A stretch of 64,000 bases of DNA from Gammaproteobacteria bacterium (GCA_947455595.1 CANGOP010000002.1:167742-231741); one strand, 5' to 3'; numbered from the stretch's first letter, positions 34,600 to 44,257 are shown. Numbers and translations are program-made. Notes: a model not told the origin generated them from the sequence alone.

Positions 34600-35793
34600 T
34601 CAGGCGTCCAGTTGCCGCGTGTGGGTCGTGACCGACCGGTGGGTCGCCGGCGCGCTCAGTCCCGATAGGAACTCGGTCAGCACAGGGGTGAACAGAGCGG
34701 ACTCGGTGAGGAAGGCGTCATGCCCGTAGGGTGAGCAGAGCTCGACGTACTCGCAGTCGACGCCCGCTTCGCCCAACACTTGTCCCATTTCGCGCTGCTG
34801 ATCGACCGGGAAGAGCAGATCCTCGCGCACGCCGATCACCAACGCTCGCTCGATTTGCAGGGTCCGGGCAGCGGCTGCGGTGTCGGTGGCGCCGCGATGA
34901 CGCAGCCCATCTGTGCCTGCCGCGACGCCGAAGGCGCCGAAATCAAAGAGATCCATGGCCCGCGAAATCGTCCAGTACGACCAGGGGTCGAACTGGCGCA
35001 CGAACTTTTTGGCGAGATGCTCCAGCCAGCTTTCGACCTCAAAGTCGGTGCCGGAGCCGCGCCCTGCGTAGGGCTCTGTCTGGTCACGCCCAAAGCGTTG
35101 TTCCAGCAGGTCTGTGCCAACATAGGAGAGCACGCCGATCTTGCGCGCCCAGCGCATGGCCTGCTCAACGAGCGAGCGATCGGCACCGGCCTTGAGAAGT
35201 GTCCCCACCATTTCGCGCTGCAGGCTGCGCGTGGCAATAGCGGCGGCATTGGCGGCCATGGCGCCTGAGATCGAGACGAGCCCGCGCGCACGGCCTGGGA
35301 ACAGGGCCGCATGGGCCAAGACGGTCATTCCGCCGAGCGAACAACCCACGGCTGCCAGCAGGGTGTCGATCCCGAGCGCATCCACAGCTGCCTGGCTTGC
35401 TCGTGCGATGTCCTCGACACGCATTTCCGGAAAGTCACCGCCGTAAACCTGGCCGGTCAATGGGTTAACGCTCGCCGGTCCCGTAGAGCCAAAACAGCTG
35501 CCGAGAGAATTCACGACCACGACGTAGTGCCGATCGGTATCAAACGCCCGGCCCGGCCCAATCATCGCATCCCACCAGCCCGGTGATGGGTCGAGGGGGT
35601 GGGACGCGGCATGCGCAGATGCTGACAGGCCGGTGAAGACCAAAATAGCGTTGTCGCGCGCCGGGTTCAGCGTGCCGTAGGTTTCAACGGCCACTTCCGC
35701 ACCCACCAAGTCGCCGCCCATGGTCAGCCGGAACGGGCTCGGCAAGGCGATCCGTCGGGCGGTTGAGGGGGATTCGGGGGGGGTTGCGCTCAT
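34600..35793 (-). CDS. metX: MetX-family O-acyltransferase (probable serine or homoserine O-succinyl/acetyltransferase)
   Basis: 397 residues, alpha/beta-hydrolase fold. Catalytic Ser in GCSLGGM; the late Asp and His are expected around [13 protein letters not shown] and [20 protein letters not shown] and [13 protein letters not shown] are MetX signatures. The substrate-specificity loop reads [12 protein letters not shown], where homoserine acetyltransferases usually have a TGxxH form. It is divergent from a cysteine synthase gene. In Xanthomonadales a MetX-family enzyme acts as L-serine O-succinyltransferase beside such a gene, so an O-acylserine role in cysteine synthesis is plausible. The exact substrate is unproven. 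Confidence 0.82.
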   Translation of the reverse strand: MSATPPESPSTARRIALPSPFRLTMGGDLVGAEVAVETYGTLNPARDNAILVFTGLSASAHAASHPLDPSPGWWDAMIGPGRAFDTDRHYVVVVNSLGSCFGSTGPASVNPLTGQVYGGDFPEMRVEDIARASQAAVDALGIDTLLAAVGCSLGGMTVLAHAALFPGRARGLVSISGAMAANAAAIATRSLQREMVGTLLKAGADRSLVEQAMRWARKIGVLSYVGTDLLEQRFGRDQTEPYAGRGSGTDFEVESWLEHLAKKFVRQFDPWSYWTISRAMDLFDFGAFGVAAGTDGLRHRGATDTAAAARTLQIERALVIGVREDLLFPVDQQREMGQVLGEAGVDCEYVELCSPYGHDAFLTESALFTPVLTEFLSGLSAPATHRSVTTHTRQLDA

Positions 35794-35940
35794 GACACTA
35801 TTCTCGGCACCCCACGTGACGGATGCCATGGGCCGGTGAGAACCGTTCGTTATGGGGGCAGATCCAACCGGACGATCAACGGCGCCAATGGCACGCCTAC
35901 ACTGCGGTTTTTCCAACGTTCCGGATCGGAGCCCACAGCC

Positions 35941-36894
35941 ATGACGATCTATAACAATATCCTCGAGACCATTGGGCGCACCCCGATCGTCCGCATCAAC
36001 CGTCTCGCGCCGGCGCACGTCACCATGTACGCGAAGGTGGAGTACTTTAATCCGGGTGGTTCGGTGAAAGACCGCCTGGCGATCGGCATCATTGAAGACG
36101 CGGAGCGTCGCGGCGTACTGAAGCCCGGCCAGACGATCGTCGAGGCGACCTCGGGTAATACCGGCATTGCCTTGGCGTTGGTCGCCGCAGCCAAGGGCTA
36201 CCCGTTTGTGGCCGTCATGGTCGAGACCTTCTCGATTGAACGTCGCAAGATCATGCGTGCTCTCGGCGCCAAGGTCATTTTGACGCCGGCCGCCGAGCGT
36301 GGCTCGGGCATGGTGCGCAAGGCGAAAGAGTTGGCAGAGAAGAACGGCTGGTTCCTCGCCTCGCAGTTCGAGAATGAAGCCAACCCGGCGTACCACCGTC
36401 AGACGACGGGTCCGGAAATCCTCTCGGACTTCGCGGGTAAACGACTGGATTACTTCGTCAGCGGCTGGGGCACCGGCGGCACGATGACGGGTGCCGGGCA
36501 AATGCTCAAGTTGGCCCGACCGGACTTGAAGATCGTGACGACCGAACCGGCCAGCGCCCGACTGTTGGCGGGTGGCGAGTTCAAGCCGCACAAGATTCAG
36601 GGATGGACACCGGACTTCGTGCCGGGCGTACTCGACCGCAACATTTTCGATGACAATATTCCGGTGACCGACGAGGAGTCCGTGGCCACGGCTCGCCTGT
36701 TGGCCCAGAAGGAAGGTCTGTTCGTCGGTATCTCGTCCGGTGGCAATTTTGCCGCGGCCCTGAAGGTGGCTGAGACGGCGCCGGAGGGCAGCGTGATTCT
36801 CACGGTGATGACCGATACCGGCGAGCGTTACCTGTCGACAGTATTGTTCGAGGGCGTGCCGGAAGGCTCGGATCCCGAACCCACTCTCCCGTAA
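35941..36894 (+). CDS. cysK: PLP-dependent cysteine synthase (CysK/CBS-like)
   Basis: 317 residues. Fold type II PLP enzyme: the Schiff-base Lys in GGSVKDR, the Asn loop TSGNTGIAL, the phosphate-binding GWGTGGTMTG, and a C-terminal SSGGNFAAAL. It would replace the O-acyl group of an activated serine with sulfide, or form cystathionine. It starts at the ATG with GGAG about 10 bases upstream and is divergent from the metX-like gene across a 147-base promoter region. It lacks a CBS-pair domain. Confidence 0.9.
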   Translation: MTIYNNILETIGRTPIVRINRLAPAHVTMYAKVEYFNPGGSVKDRLAIGIIEDAERRGVLKPGQTIVEATSGNTGIALALVAAAKGYPFVAVMVETFSIERRKIMRALGAKVILTPAAERGSGMVRKAKELAEKNGWFLASQFENEANPAYHRQTTGPEILSDFAGKRLDYFVSGWGTGGTMTGAGQMLKLARPDLKIVTTEPASARLLAGGEFKPHKIQGWTPDFVPGVLDRNIFDDNIPVTDEESVATARLLAQKEGLFVGISSGGNFAAALKVAETAPEGSVILTVMTDTGERYLSTVLFEGVPEGSDPEPTLP

Positions 36895-37111
36895 ACGTGA
36901 TCAAAGGTGCGCGCAGTCAGCCAAACGGCTGCGCGTGCTCATGGTCGGTTCTTACCGCAACGCCCGCCTGACTAACGGTGGGGGCGGTGCTGTCGTGACG
37001 CAACGCGAACTCCGAGGCCATCTCATCGCGGATGGCCGCTGCGGCGCCCCCCAACTATTTGGCCAACACCTGATAGCTTATTGCCATTCAGGTGCTTATA
37101 GTCTGTATTCG
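36895..37111. other. Intergenic region after cysK, start of the accessory island
   Basis: No gene is seen. An imperfect hairpin at 36910-36935 (CGCGCA/TGCGCG plus GCC/GGC, with a bulge) could be a weak terminator for cysK; it has no T-run. The remainder becomes AT-richer towards the palindrome at 37112. Confidence 0.4.
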
Positions 37112-37125
37112 CTATTCGCGAATAG
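37112..37125 (+). promoter_or_regulatory. Perfect palindrome, probable operator
   Basis: CTATTCGCGAATAG is a 14-base perfect palindrome 30 bases before the winged-helix-like gene, within an AT-richer stretch. A half-copy (TATTCGC at 37106-37112) precedes it. Position and symmetry fit an operator for autoregulation by the downstream DNA-binding protein. Confidence 0.5.
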
Positions 37126-37155
37126 AGAACGTACGCATAAGAGTTCACCAGCCCT

Positions 37156-37701
37156 ATGGCCCGGCCTAAATCCAACCCACAGTTGGTCTTACGACCGCAG
37201 GATCTGTTGGTGCTCTTACGCTTGTCGTTGGGGCGGGACCCAGCCCCAACCTATGCGGTCCTCGGAGCAGAACTCGGTCTCACCGCGTCTGAATGTCATG
37301 CCTGTGTGGAGCGAGCGGTGGTCGCCCAACTGATGCGCAAGGACGCGGCCGGCAAGCCCGCCGTGATTCGAGATGCTCTACGGGCATTTGTGACGCAGGG
37401 TGCTCGGTACAGTTTCCCGGCAACACGCGGCGGTATGACGCGCGGAGTTCCGACAAGTCACGCTGCCGCGCCGCTGAAAGACCAGATCGTAGCTGGCGCG
37501 GAGCCCCCACCCGTCTGGCCCTACAAAAATGGTCATTTGCGCGGGGTCGCCTTCTATCCTCTCTATCCAAGCGTGCCAGCGGCCGCTGAACGCAATCCTG
37601 CTCTGGGTGAATTGCTGGCGCTATTCGATGCGCTTCGAGGAGGCAGCGCTCGCGAGCGCGGACTTGCGCAGGCGATCCTCGTCGAGCGGTTAAGCGCTTG
37701 A
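37156..37701 (+). CDS. Winged-helix-like DNA-binding protein paired with a nucleotidyltransferase
   Basis: 181 residues. The N-terminal 60 residues look like a (winged) helix-turn-helix: VLRPQDLLVLLRL, TYAVLGAELGLTASECHACVERA. The C-terminal part has a conserved-looking VWPYKNGHLRGVAFYPLYPSVP followed by a helix. Its stop overlaps the first codon of the broken nucleotidyltransferase frame (TTGA). The pair resembles regulator/nucleotidyltransferase couples annotated as AbiE-like toxin-antitoxin units, but I cannot confirm toxin activity. A palindrome lies just upstream. Confidence 0.6.
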   Translation: MARPKSNPQLVLRPQDLLVLLRLSLGRDPAPTYAVLGAELGLTASECHACVERAVVAQLMRKDAAGKPAVIRDALRAFVTQGARYSFPATRGGMTRGVPTSHAAAPLKDQIVAGAEPPPVWPYKNGHLRGVAFYPLYPSVPAAAERNPALGELLALFDALRGGSARERGLAQAILVERLSA

Positions 37702-38408
37702 ATCCGAACGACCCCAACATCGCGTTGCTCGAAATCGTCGCGGATCAGCTTGGCGAAATACTCCGCAAGGAACTCGTAATTTGTGGGCGGCGCCATTGTC
37801 GAGCTGCTGACGACCGATCTCGGTGCGCCTTCAATTCGGGCAACCCAAGATGTTGATCTGATTTGCAAGGCTGTGATCAGGTCGGACTTTTATCGCGTTG
37901 AAGAGGAGTTGCGTAGACAGGGTTTTGTGCATGACGTCTCGCCTAAAGCGCCAATCTGCCGATGGCGGGTGAATGCAGTCGCCGTCGATGTCATGCCCAC
38001 CTTGGAGAACATTTTGGGATTCTCGAATCCATGGTATCCCCTCGGTTTAGAAACCGCAGTGCGAGTGGTCCTTCCGAGCGGCCGCGAAATCAAGTGCATC
38101 ACGGCGCCTGTGTTTCTCGCGACGAAGCTGCAGGCATTCAATGCCGTGGCAACGGCGATTATCTGTCGAGTCATGATCTGGGGGATTTCATTGCCGTCGT
38201 TGATGGTAGAAGCCAGATACTCGAAGAATGCCGTCAAAGCCCAAAAGAGTTGACGGATTACCTCGGCCGCAGTCTGTCAGCATTCCTTACTGCTCCATCG
38301 TTTCTGGATGCGCTGGGCGGGCATCTGCCACCGGATTCAGCCAGCCAAGAACGGCTGCCGGAATTAGAAGCGAGACTCAGGGCAATCGCGCAACTCTTCA
38401 GCGGCTAG
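37698..38408 (+). pseudogene. Nucleotidyltransferase-like gene with two compensating frameshifts
   Basis: Three overlapping frame segments together make one protein. Segment one runs LNPNDPNIALLEIVADQLGE to KELVI. After one extra base in the AATTTG run near 37770-37774 it continues VGGAIVELLTTDLG and TQDVDLI (the nucleotidyltransferase GG...TxDVD pattern). After one missing base near 38143 it resumes RGNGDYLSSHDLGDFIAVVD in the original frame and ends at 38408. Removing one T and adding one base restores an unbroken protein of about 235 residues. This is either a decayed gene or two assembly indels. It follows the winged-helix-like gene with a TTGA overlap. Confidence 0.7.
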
Positions 38409-38411
38409 ACA

Positions 38412-38686
38412 GGCACGAAAAGGCCACTGTGATCTAAGATGATCTCCGCTCATGCGGCGATTGAATGCATCAGTGAGCGCGCGTATGCAATTGAGCTCGC
38501 GATTAGTTGAAGAGAATTGCCGTCGAGCAGAATGAGGGTGGCTCTATTGAATTCTGCTCGCCGACGCAGCGGACCGTTAGCGAGCTGAAAGAATCAATAC
38601 TGAGAGGGACTAGCTGGGTGAGTTTTGATTGCCGCATTACGCGCAAGCGGTTAACGTGATCATTCCATTGGGGGATGGGCTAGAAC
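38412..38686. other. Intergenic region with a long inverted repeat
   Basis: No gene is seen. A perfect 10-bp inverted repeat, CGAGCAGAAT (38524-38533) and ATTCTGCTCG (38551-38560), encloses a 17-base loop without a T-run. It could be a transcript structure or a remnant end of a mobile element. Confidence 0.5.
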
Positions 38687-39061
38687 ATGAAAATTCGCTA
38701 CGACTGCTCGAAGTGCCCGGGCTATTGCTGCTCCTATGACCGCATCGAGATCACGGAATTCGATGTGCGCCGATTGGCAAAACACTTCGAGTTGGACTTC
38801 GAGACGGCCAAGCAGCGCTTTACTCGTCGCTATGTGAAGAAGAGCGAAAAGATCGACGAGATGATCCTGCGACATCGCAAAGACACCGTCTACAAATCGA
38901 TCTGTATGTTTTTTGATCAGGACGAACGGCGCTGCACGATTTACGCGGCACGCCCAGGTGTTTGTCGCAAATACCCCGAAGAAGGGCGCTGCGGCTACTA
39001 CGATTTTCTGAAGTTCGAGCGTGAGCAGCAGGGCGACGACGAGTTCATTCCGTCGGCGTGA
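38687..39061 (+). CDS. YkgJ-family Cys-rich (Zn/Fe-cluster-binding) protein
   Basis: 124 residues. The Cys pattern CSKCPGYCC near the N-terminus, then CMFFDQDERRC, RPGVCRKYPEEGRC and a following Tyr-rich segment, is the YkgJ/UPF0153 signature, thought to bind zinc or an iron-sulfur cluster. The family's function is unknown. Its last 17 bases overlap the DUF971 gene on the other strand. Confidence 0.88.
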   Translation: MKIRYDCSKCPGYCCSYDRIEITEFDVRRLAKHFELDFETAKQRFTRRYVKKSEKIDEMILRHRKDTVYKSICMFFDQDERRCTIYAARPGVCRKYPEEGRCGYYDFLKFEREQQGDDEFIPSA

Positions 39062-39440
39062 CGGCCGTTGCGCGAGGGCGTCGGATGTAGCCGATGCCCT
39101 CGAGGCGCGTCAGATACCGCGCCCAACGGGCCGCATATTCTTGGCCGAGCTGACGCAGATACGCCCAGGTATAGAGGCCGGAGTCGTGACCGTCATCAAA
39201 CACGATCTTCACTGCGTACCGGCCGACGGGTTCGATCGCGGTGACGCCGACATTTTCCTTAGCGATCTGCAGCACGTCTTGACCCAGCCCGTGACCTTGG
39301 ACCTCCGCTGACGGTGATTGCGTGCGCAGGTATTCGAAATCGAGCGCATAGCGCGCGCCGTCGGCGAAGGTGATCTCCACGACACGGGAGCGTTTGCGCA
39401 GACGAATGTCGAGTGGCGCCACGGTGTGGGTATCCGTCAT
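39045..39440 (-). CDS. DUF971 protein (gamma-butyrobetaine-hydroxylase-like N-terminal domain)
   Basis: 131 residues. DIRLRKRSRVVEITFADG, then LDFEYLRTQSPSAEVQG and VFDDGHDSGLYTWAYLR, match the DUF971 zinc-binding-like domain, here standing alone. DUF971 proteins have been linked to iron-sulfur cluster handling. It lies 14 bases downstream of xerC and is likely the last gene of the dapF-DUF484-xerC operon. Confidence 0.88.
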   Translation of the reverse strand: MTDTHTVAPLDIRLRKRSRVVEITFADGARYALDFEYLRTQSPSAEVQGHGLGQDVLQIAKENVGVTAIEPVGRYAVKIVFDDGHDSGLYTWAYLRQLGQEYAARWARYLTRLEGIGYIRRPRATAVTPTE

Positions 39441-39454
39441 GGCCAGAGCCTCTC

Positions 39455-40429
39455 TCAGTCTTTACGCCGACGGGCGCGCGGATGGGCCGCATCGTACACC
39501 TTTGCGAGGTGCTGAAAATCGAGGTGGGTATACACCTGTGTCGTTGACAGATTCGCATGGCCGAGCAGTTCCTGCACACCGCGTAAATCATGGCTGGACT
39601 CAAGCAAGTGGCTGGCGAAAGAATGCCGAAAAAGATGTGGATGCACGTGCACGTCCAGCCCCCGCAGGCGCGCCCAACGCGCTACCCGCAATTGCACAGC
39701 ACGCGTGCCGATGCGCTGACCGTTGCGGCCGACGAACACCGCCACCTCATCCGCCTTGGCGATCGTCGAACGTATCGAGAGCCACGCACGGCAGGCCTCA
39801 ATCGCCTTGCCGCCGACGGGCACGATACGGGTTTTTCCACCCTTGCCGGTGACGCGGACCGTCCGATCCTGCAAATCGAGCGTGGTCAGATCGAGCCCGA
39901 CTAACTCGGCCAAGCGTAGTCCGCTGGAGTAAAAGAGTTCCATCATCGCTTGGTCGCGGGTCTGCAGAGGCCCGTCGGTCGAGCCACTCGGTGCCGGCGC
40001 CTCCAATAGGCGTGTCATTCGATCGACATCGATCGCTTCAGGGAGCCGTCGTGCAGCCTTCGGCGCCATCACATCGACGGCCGGATTGCGCTTGAGATGG
40101 CCTTCTCGCAGCAGGTAGTTGAAGAAGGTGCGCAGTGACGACAACCGACGCTGGATCGAGCGCGGATCGAGGCCGTCACGATGCGCGCAGGCCGCGTAGG
40201 TCCGGATGTGGTGTGTATCGAGCGATGCGAATCGGGTCATCGACGCACTTTGCGCCCACGCACTGAAGGCGGCCATGTCGCGCCGATAGGCGGCAAGCGT
40301 ATGCGCGGACAAGCGCCGCGCAGTCGCCAAGTTGGCGAGCCACGCCTCGACCCAGTCCGCATCGGGCGCCATCCAGGGAACGGGCGGCGCCGTGACGGCA
40401 GGGGTGGTGTCAGAGGTCGTCTGCGCCAT
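39455..40429 (-). CDS. xerC: Tyrosine recombinase XerC
   Basis: 324 residues from the ATG that overlaps the DUF484 gene by 20 bases. An N-terminal SAM-like core-binding domain (RLSAHTLAAYRRDMAAFSAW) precedes the catalytic domain with Arg in SSGLRLAEL, Lys in GKGGKTRIVPV, HLFRHSFASHLL (HxxR), LGHANLSTTQVYTH (His and nucleophile Tyr). Together with XerD it resolves chromosome dimers at dif. The dapF-DUF484-xerC order marks it as the housekeeping XerC rather than an integrase. Confidence 0.96.
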   Translation of the reverse strand: MAQTTSDTTPAVTAPPVPWMAPDADWVEAWLANLATARRLSAHTLAAYRRDMAAFSAWAQSASMTRFASLDTHHIRTYAACAHRDGLDPRSIQRRLSSLRTFFNYLLREGHLKRNPAVDVMAPKAARRLPEAIDVDRMTRLLEAPAPSGSTDGPLQTRDQAMMELFYSSGLRLAELVGLDLTTLDLQDRTVRVTGKGGKTRIVPVGGKAIEACRAWLSIRSTIAKADEVAVFVGRNGQRIGTRAVQLRVARWARLRGLDVHVHPHLFRHSFASHLLESSHDLRGVQELLGHANLSTTQVYTHLDFQHLAKVYDAAHPRARRRKD

Positions 40430-41135
40430 CGAGAGCTGTGGCGATGAGGTCGCCGATGCGGGCGAGATATTCGGTGCCCATGGTGGGATTGAAGTGATGC
40501 GCGTTCGGCGAGCCAATCGCAAGGACCGCCGCGGCATGCTGGATGGTCAGTGGCACGAGCGCCACCGAGCCGATGGCACTGCCGGAGGTCGGGAACAAAA
40601 AGTCTCGCTGTGAATCGCGAACATGCCCGCAGCGGGGTTTGCCCGAGAGGATCAGGCTTTCGAACGAGCGAAAGTCGGACGTCTCGGCTGAGATGATGCG
40701 CAAGTGGCGGGCTTCGACGCCGGCCAATGCGCTGGTCGCCCGCGTCAGTACGAGCACAAAATCAGGGGCCGAGAAGTCCTCGCGCAGGCTCGACTCCATC
40801 GCGTCTAGGCGCGCCCGGATGCCTCGTGCCCGCACCAAGCGACAGGCCAGCCGATGCATTTTTTCAGCCAGGGCGTCATTACCGTGGCCGATCGCGATCA
40901 GTTCCTGCAACCGCGCTTCGCCCTCGCGGCGCTGCTCGCGTAGCACTTCCATTTGTCGCTCGACGAGCGATACCGTGGCGTTGCCGCCCGCGCCATGCGG
41001 GAGCCGCAGGTTCGCGAGCAGGTCAGGGTGTGCGGCGAAAAAATCGGGATGACGCGCAAGATAAGCGCGGATATCCGCCTCGCTGACGGCAGAGGAGTTG
41101 GGTCGGTTGTCGCTCGCGCGGGAGGGGGTCGTCAT
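40410..41135 (-). CDS. DUF484 family protein
   Basis: 241 residues. The N-terminal part VSEADIRAYLARHPDFFAAH is diagnostic for DUF484; a coiled coil (VERQMEVLREQRREGEARL) and a GAF-like C-terminal half follow. The family lies between dapF and xerC in many gammaproteobacteria and its function is unknown. It overlaps dapF by 4 bases and xerC by 20. Confidence 0.93.
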   Translation of the reverse strand: MTTPSRASDNRPNSSAVSEADIRAYLARHPDFFAAHPDLLANLRLPHGAGGNATVSLVERQMEVLREQRREGEARLQELIAIGHGNDALAEKMHRLACRLVRARGIRARLDAMESSLREDFSAPDFVLVLTRATSALAGVEARHLRIISAETSDFRSFESLILSGKPRCGHVRDSQRDFLFPTSGSAIGSVALVPLTIQHAAAVLAIGSPNAHHFNPTMGTEYLARIGDLIATALDGADDL

Positions 41136-41962
41136 GGGATCAAGGTTCCTTCATAGACCCGCACGGCGGGTCCGGTCATCCAAAGCGTCTCGCCGGGTCC
41201 CGGCCAGTGAATCGTCAGGCGTCCGCCAGGCAGATCGACAGCCACCGTTTCGTCGAGCCAGCCGAGGTGGCGCCCTACCGCAACCGCCGCGCAGGCGCCG
41301 GTCCCGCAGGCCCGGGTCTCGCCCACGCCGCGCTCCCACACACGCAGCCAGATGTGCTCTCGCGAGGCGACCTCGATAAAGCCTACGTTCGTGCGTCGCG
41401 TGAAGCGCGGGTGCACTTCGAGGCGTGGGCCAAGCGTCGTGACCGGGGCGTTATCCACCGCGGCGACCCGAATCACGGCATGTGGGTTACCCATGGAGAC
41501 AGCCGATAGCGAAACGACCTGATCACCGAGGTCAAGGTCGTAGAGCGGCGCAGCCTCCGGCGCGCTGAAGGCCACGGCCGCAGGGTCGAAGTCCGGAATG
41601 CCCATGGCAATCGCCACAAGGCCATCCGCCGTGACACGCGCCTGAATTGGGCCGGGTGGGCTATCCAGCTCGAAGATCTCCCCGATACGCCCCTGACGGG
41701 CCGCGACGAGCGCGGCCACGCAGCGTGCGCCATTGCCGCACTGTTCCACCTCGCCACCATCGGCGTTGTAAATCCGGTATTCAGCAGCCGCGCCTGGGCG
41801 CTGCGCCGGCAGGACGGCCAGTGCCTGATCAAAGCCGACGCCCGTATGGCGGTCGGCCAGTGCGCGTAAGAAAGCCCGATCGGGTAGAGCGGCCGCATCC
41901 TCGGCGTCGAAGACCACGAAGTCGTTGCCGAGGCCGTGCATTTTAGTAAAGCGGAAAGGCAT
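41132..41962 (-). CDS. dapF: Diaminopimelate epimerase
   Basis: 276 residues from MPFRFTKMHGLGNDFVV. It converts LL- to meso-diaminopimelate for lysine and peptidoglycan synthesis. The two catalytic cysteines are in EQCGNGARC and TRACGTGAC; VGFDQALAV and SMGNPHAV are also typical. First gene of the dapF-DUF484-xerC operon, divergent from rimO across 88 bases. Confidence 0.97.
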   Translation of the reverse strand: MPFRFTKMHGLGNDFVVFDAEDAAALPDRAFLRALADRHTGVGFDQALAVLPAQRPGAAAEYRIYNADGGEVEQCGNGARCVAALVAARQGRIGEIFELDSPPGPIQARVTADGLVAIAMGIPDFDPAAVAFSAPEAAPLYDLDLGDQVVSLSAVSMGNPHAVIRVAAVDNAPVTTLGPRLEVHPRFTRRTNVGFIEVASREHIWLRVWERGVGETRACGTGACAAVAVGRHLGWLDETVAVDLPGGRLTIHWPGPGETLWMTGPAVRVYEGTLIP

Positions 41963-42050
41963 GCCCGGATCATAGCGGAAGGCGGTGGCGGTGGCCCCCC
42001 TCGTGCGCGACAGGGTACGATGCGCACCCTGTTCCGTGTTGAGATGCCCC

Positions 42051-43394
42051 ATGGCCGCTGCACCGCGTGTGGGTTTCGTCAGCCTTGGCTGCCCGAAAGC
42101 CCTCGTCGATTCTGAACGCATCCTCACGCAGTTGCGTGCCGAAGGCTATGACATTGCGCCGTCTTACGACGGCGCGGATCTCGTGGTCGTCAACACCTGT
42201 GGCTTTATCGACGATGCGGTGCATGAGTCGCTCGACTCGATCGGGGAGGCCCTGCGCGAGAACGGACGGGTCCTCGTCACGGGGTGCCTCGGCGCACAGC
42301 CCGAAAAGATTCTCGAGCGGCACCCGCAGGTGTTGGGGATCACAGGTCCGCACGCCTATGAGGAAGTGCTGTCGGTGGTACACAAGCACCTGCCCAAACC
42401 GCACGATCCTTATCTCGATCTGGTGCCGCCGCAGGGCATTCGCCTGACGCCCCGTCACTATGCGTACGTGAAGATTTCCGAGGGCTGCAATCATCGTTGC
42501 AGCTTCTGCATCATTCCCTCTATGCGCGGCGATCTCGTGAGCCGACCGATTCCCTCGGTGCTGAACGAGGGCATCCGCTTGCTCAATGCCGGCGTGAAGG
42601 AACTGCTCGTGATCTCGCAGGATACGAGCGCCTACGGCGTGGATTTACGCTATCGAGCGGAGCAGTGGGGGCAGCGCGAAATCGCGACGCGCTTTATTGA
42701 TCTCGCCCGTGAGCTCGGTTCCCTCGCTCGCGAGCGGGATGCGTGGGTCCGTTTGCACTACGTCTATCCCTATCCGCATGTGGACGACGTCATTGGGCTC
42801 ATGGCAGATGGTCTCGTGTTGCCGTACCTCGATATCCCCTTCCAGCACGGCAGCCCGCGGGTCCTGAAGCTCATGAAGCGCCCGGCCCATGCTGAAAACA
42901 CGTTGGCGCGCATCCAGGCGTGGCGCCGCGCGTTGCCGGATCTGGCGATCCGTAGCACCTTCATCGTCGGCTTTCCCGGTGAAACCGAGGCGGACTTCGC
43001 TGAGCTCCTCGAGTGGCTGGAGCACGCGGACCTCGACCGCGTGGGATGCTTCAAATACTCCCCTGTGGAAGGCGCGTCGGCCAATGCACTGCCGGATCCG
43101 GTTCCCGAGGAAGTCAAGGAAGAACGTCTGGCGCGCTTCATGGAGCGGGCGGCCGAGATCAGCGCTCGACGGTTGGAACGGCGAGTGGGGCGGCGCGAAC
43201 GGGTCTTGGTCGATGCCTTGGAGCGTCACGGTCGCAGCGTCGTCGCGGTGGCCCGGTCCTATGCCGATGCCCCCGAGATCGACGGGACGGTGTTCGTGAA
43301 AGGTCGTGGGACAGCGCAACTCAAAGTGGGCGAGTTCGCCGAAGTGGAGATCACCGCTGCGGATACCTACGACCTTCAGGCCCGACCGGTCTGA
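42051..43394 (+). CDS. rimO: Ribosomal protein S12 methylthiotransferase RimO
   Basis: 447 residues. A radical SAM methylthiotransferase that modifies an Asp of ribosomal protein S12. The N-terminal UPF0004 domain has [13 protein letters not shown] and two further Cys (NTCGFI, GCLGAQ). The radical SAM Cys triad is in [11 protein letters not shown]. The TRAM domain is at the C-terminus. I chose the ATG at 42051 because [10 protein letters not shown] follows after six residues. Confidence 0.96.
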   Translation: MAAAPRVGFVSLGCPKALVDSERILTQLRAEGYDIAPSYDGADLVVVNTCGFIDDAVHESLDSIGEALRENGRVLVTGCLGAQPEKILERHPQVLGITGPHAYEEVLSVVHKHLPKPHDPYLDLVPPQGIRLTPRHYAYVKISEGCNHRCSFCIIPSMRGDLVSRPIPSVLNEGIRLLNAGVKELLVISQDTSAYGVDLRYRAEQWGQREIATRFIDLARELGSLARERDAWVRLHYVYPYPHVDDVIGLMADGLVLPYLDIPFQHGSPRVLKLMKRPAHAENTLARIQAWRRALPDLAIRSTFIVGFPGETEADFAELLEWLEHADLDRVGCFKYSPVEGASANALPDPVPEEVKEERLARFMERAAEISARRLERRVGRRERVLVDALERHGRSVVAVARSYADAPEIDGTVFVKGRGTAQLKVGEFAEVEITAADTYDLQARPV

Positions 43395-44257
43395 ACCGTT
43401 AGGCTGGCGCGGATCCCCTCGCTGGGGTCCGCATAGCGCGGCTTAAATCCAAGTTCGGTCCGAATGCGGGAACTGTCGAGCCGGCGCGATTCATCCAGGT
43501 AGGCCAGGAAGGCGGCCGAGATGCGTCCCTCGGCCTCGGCGCGCGTCACCACCGCAGGTGGGGGTAGGCCGGCAATTTGGGCGACGCGCTGGAAATGCTC
43601 GCTGGTGCTGCAGGGTGCGCCATCACTCACGTTATAAATGCGGCCTGCGGCCTGTGGGTGCTCGGCCACCAACTGCAAGGCGGTGACGAGGTCATCGACG
43701 TGAATACGATTGGTCATGCCGGCATCGGTCGGCGCGAGGACCGGTTCTCCGCGCGCAAGGCGGTCGAGCGGTAGGCGTCCAGGTCCATAGATCCCCGGCA
43801 CGCGCAGAATGACCCAGGCGATGCCGTGCGACTCGGCGAATGCGCGCACGGCGTGTTCTGCCGCGAGCCGGCGATGGCCGCGTCCGGACGAGGGCGCCGG
43901 TGGCGCCTCCTCATCGACCACCGCACCGCCGACATCCCCATACACCGCGGTGGTCGACAGATACACAAGACGCTCGAGCGGCTGTACGGCATGAAGACAG
44001 CGCAGCAAGCGCGGATCGTGCGTGCCTTGCAACGGCGGCGCGACGAGGTAGGTGAGGATTTGGGGGCTTTGCGGGACGTCGGCGACATCCGGGCAATCCA
44101 GGTTCCAGGCCGTGGCGGGGATGCCCTGCGCGCGCAGTGATTCGGCGCTTGCGACGCTGCTGACCACGGCGTGCACAGGGACCACCGCCCGCAAACGCCC
44201 GGCGAGGCGCTGCCCGACATAGCCGGCTCCCACGATGAGCTGATTCACGCGTTCCAT
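43376..44257 (-). CDS. NAD(P)-dependent epimerase/dehydratase-like (extended SDR) protein
   Basis: 293 residues. The Rossmann start [16 protein letters not shown] is close to the GxxGxxG pattern; [24 protein letters not shown] and NRIHVDDLV follow. The family's catalytic YxxxK is not clear ([10 protein letters not shown] occupies that area), so it resembles the atypical YeeZ-like group. Substrate unknown. It overlaps the 3' end of rimO by 19 bases on the opposite strand. Confidence 0.82.
   Translation of the reverse strand: MERVNQLIVGAGYVGQRLAGRLRAVVPVHAVVSSVASAESLRAQGIPATAWNLDCPDVADVPQSPQILTYLVAPPLQGTHDPRLLRCLHAVQPLERLVYLSTTAVYGDVGGAVVDEEAPPAPSSGRGHRRLAAEHAVRAFAESHGIAWVILRVPGIYGPGRLPLDRLARGEPVLAPTDAGMTNRIHVDDLVTALQLVAEHPQAAGRIYNVSDGAPCSTSEHFQRVAQIAGLPPPAVVTRAEAEGRISAAFLAYLDESRRLDSSRIRTELGFKPRYADPSEGIRASLTVQTGRA

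Noticed and set aside
35794..36591. N-terminal extension of the metX-like frame into cysK antisense
   Set aside because: The MetX domain starts cleanly near 35793, and the extension is antisense to a well-conserved PLP enzyme.
39455..40429. Phage-type integrase marking an island
   Set aside because: Order dapF-DUF484-xerC and the sequence identify the housekeeping XerC; no attachment-site repeat was seen.
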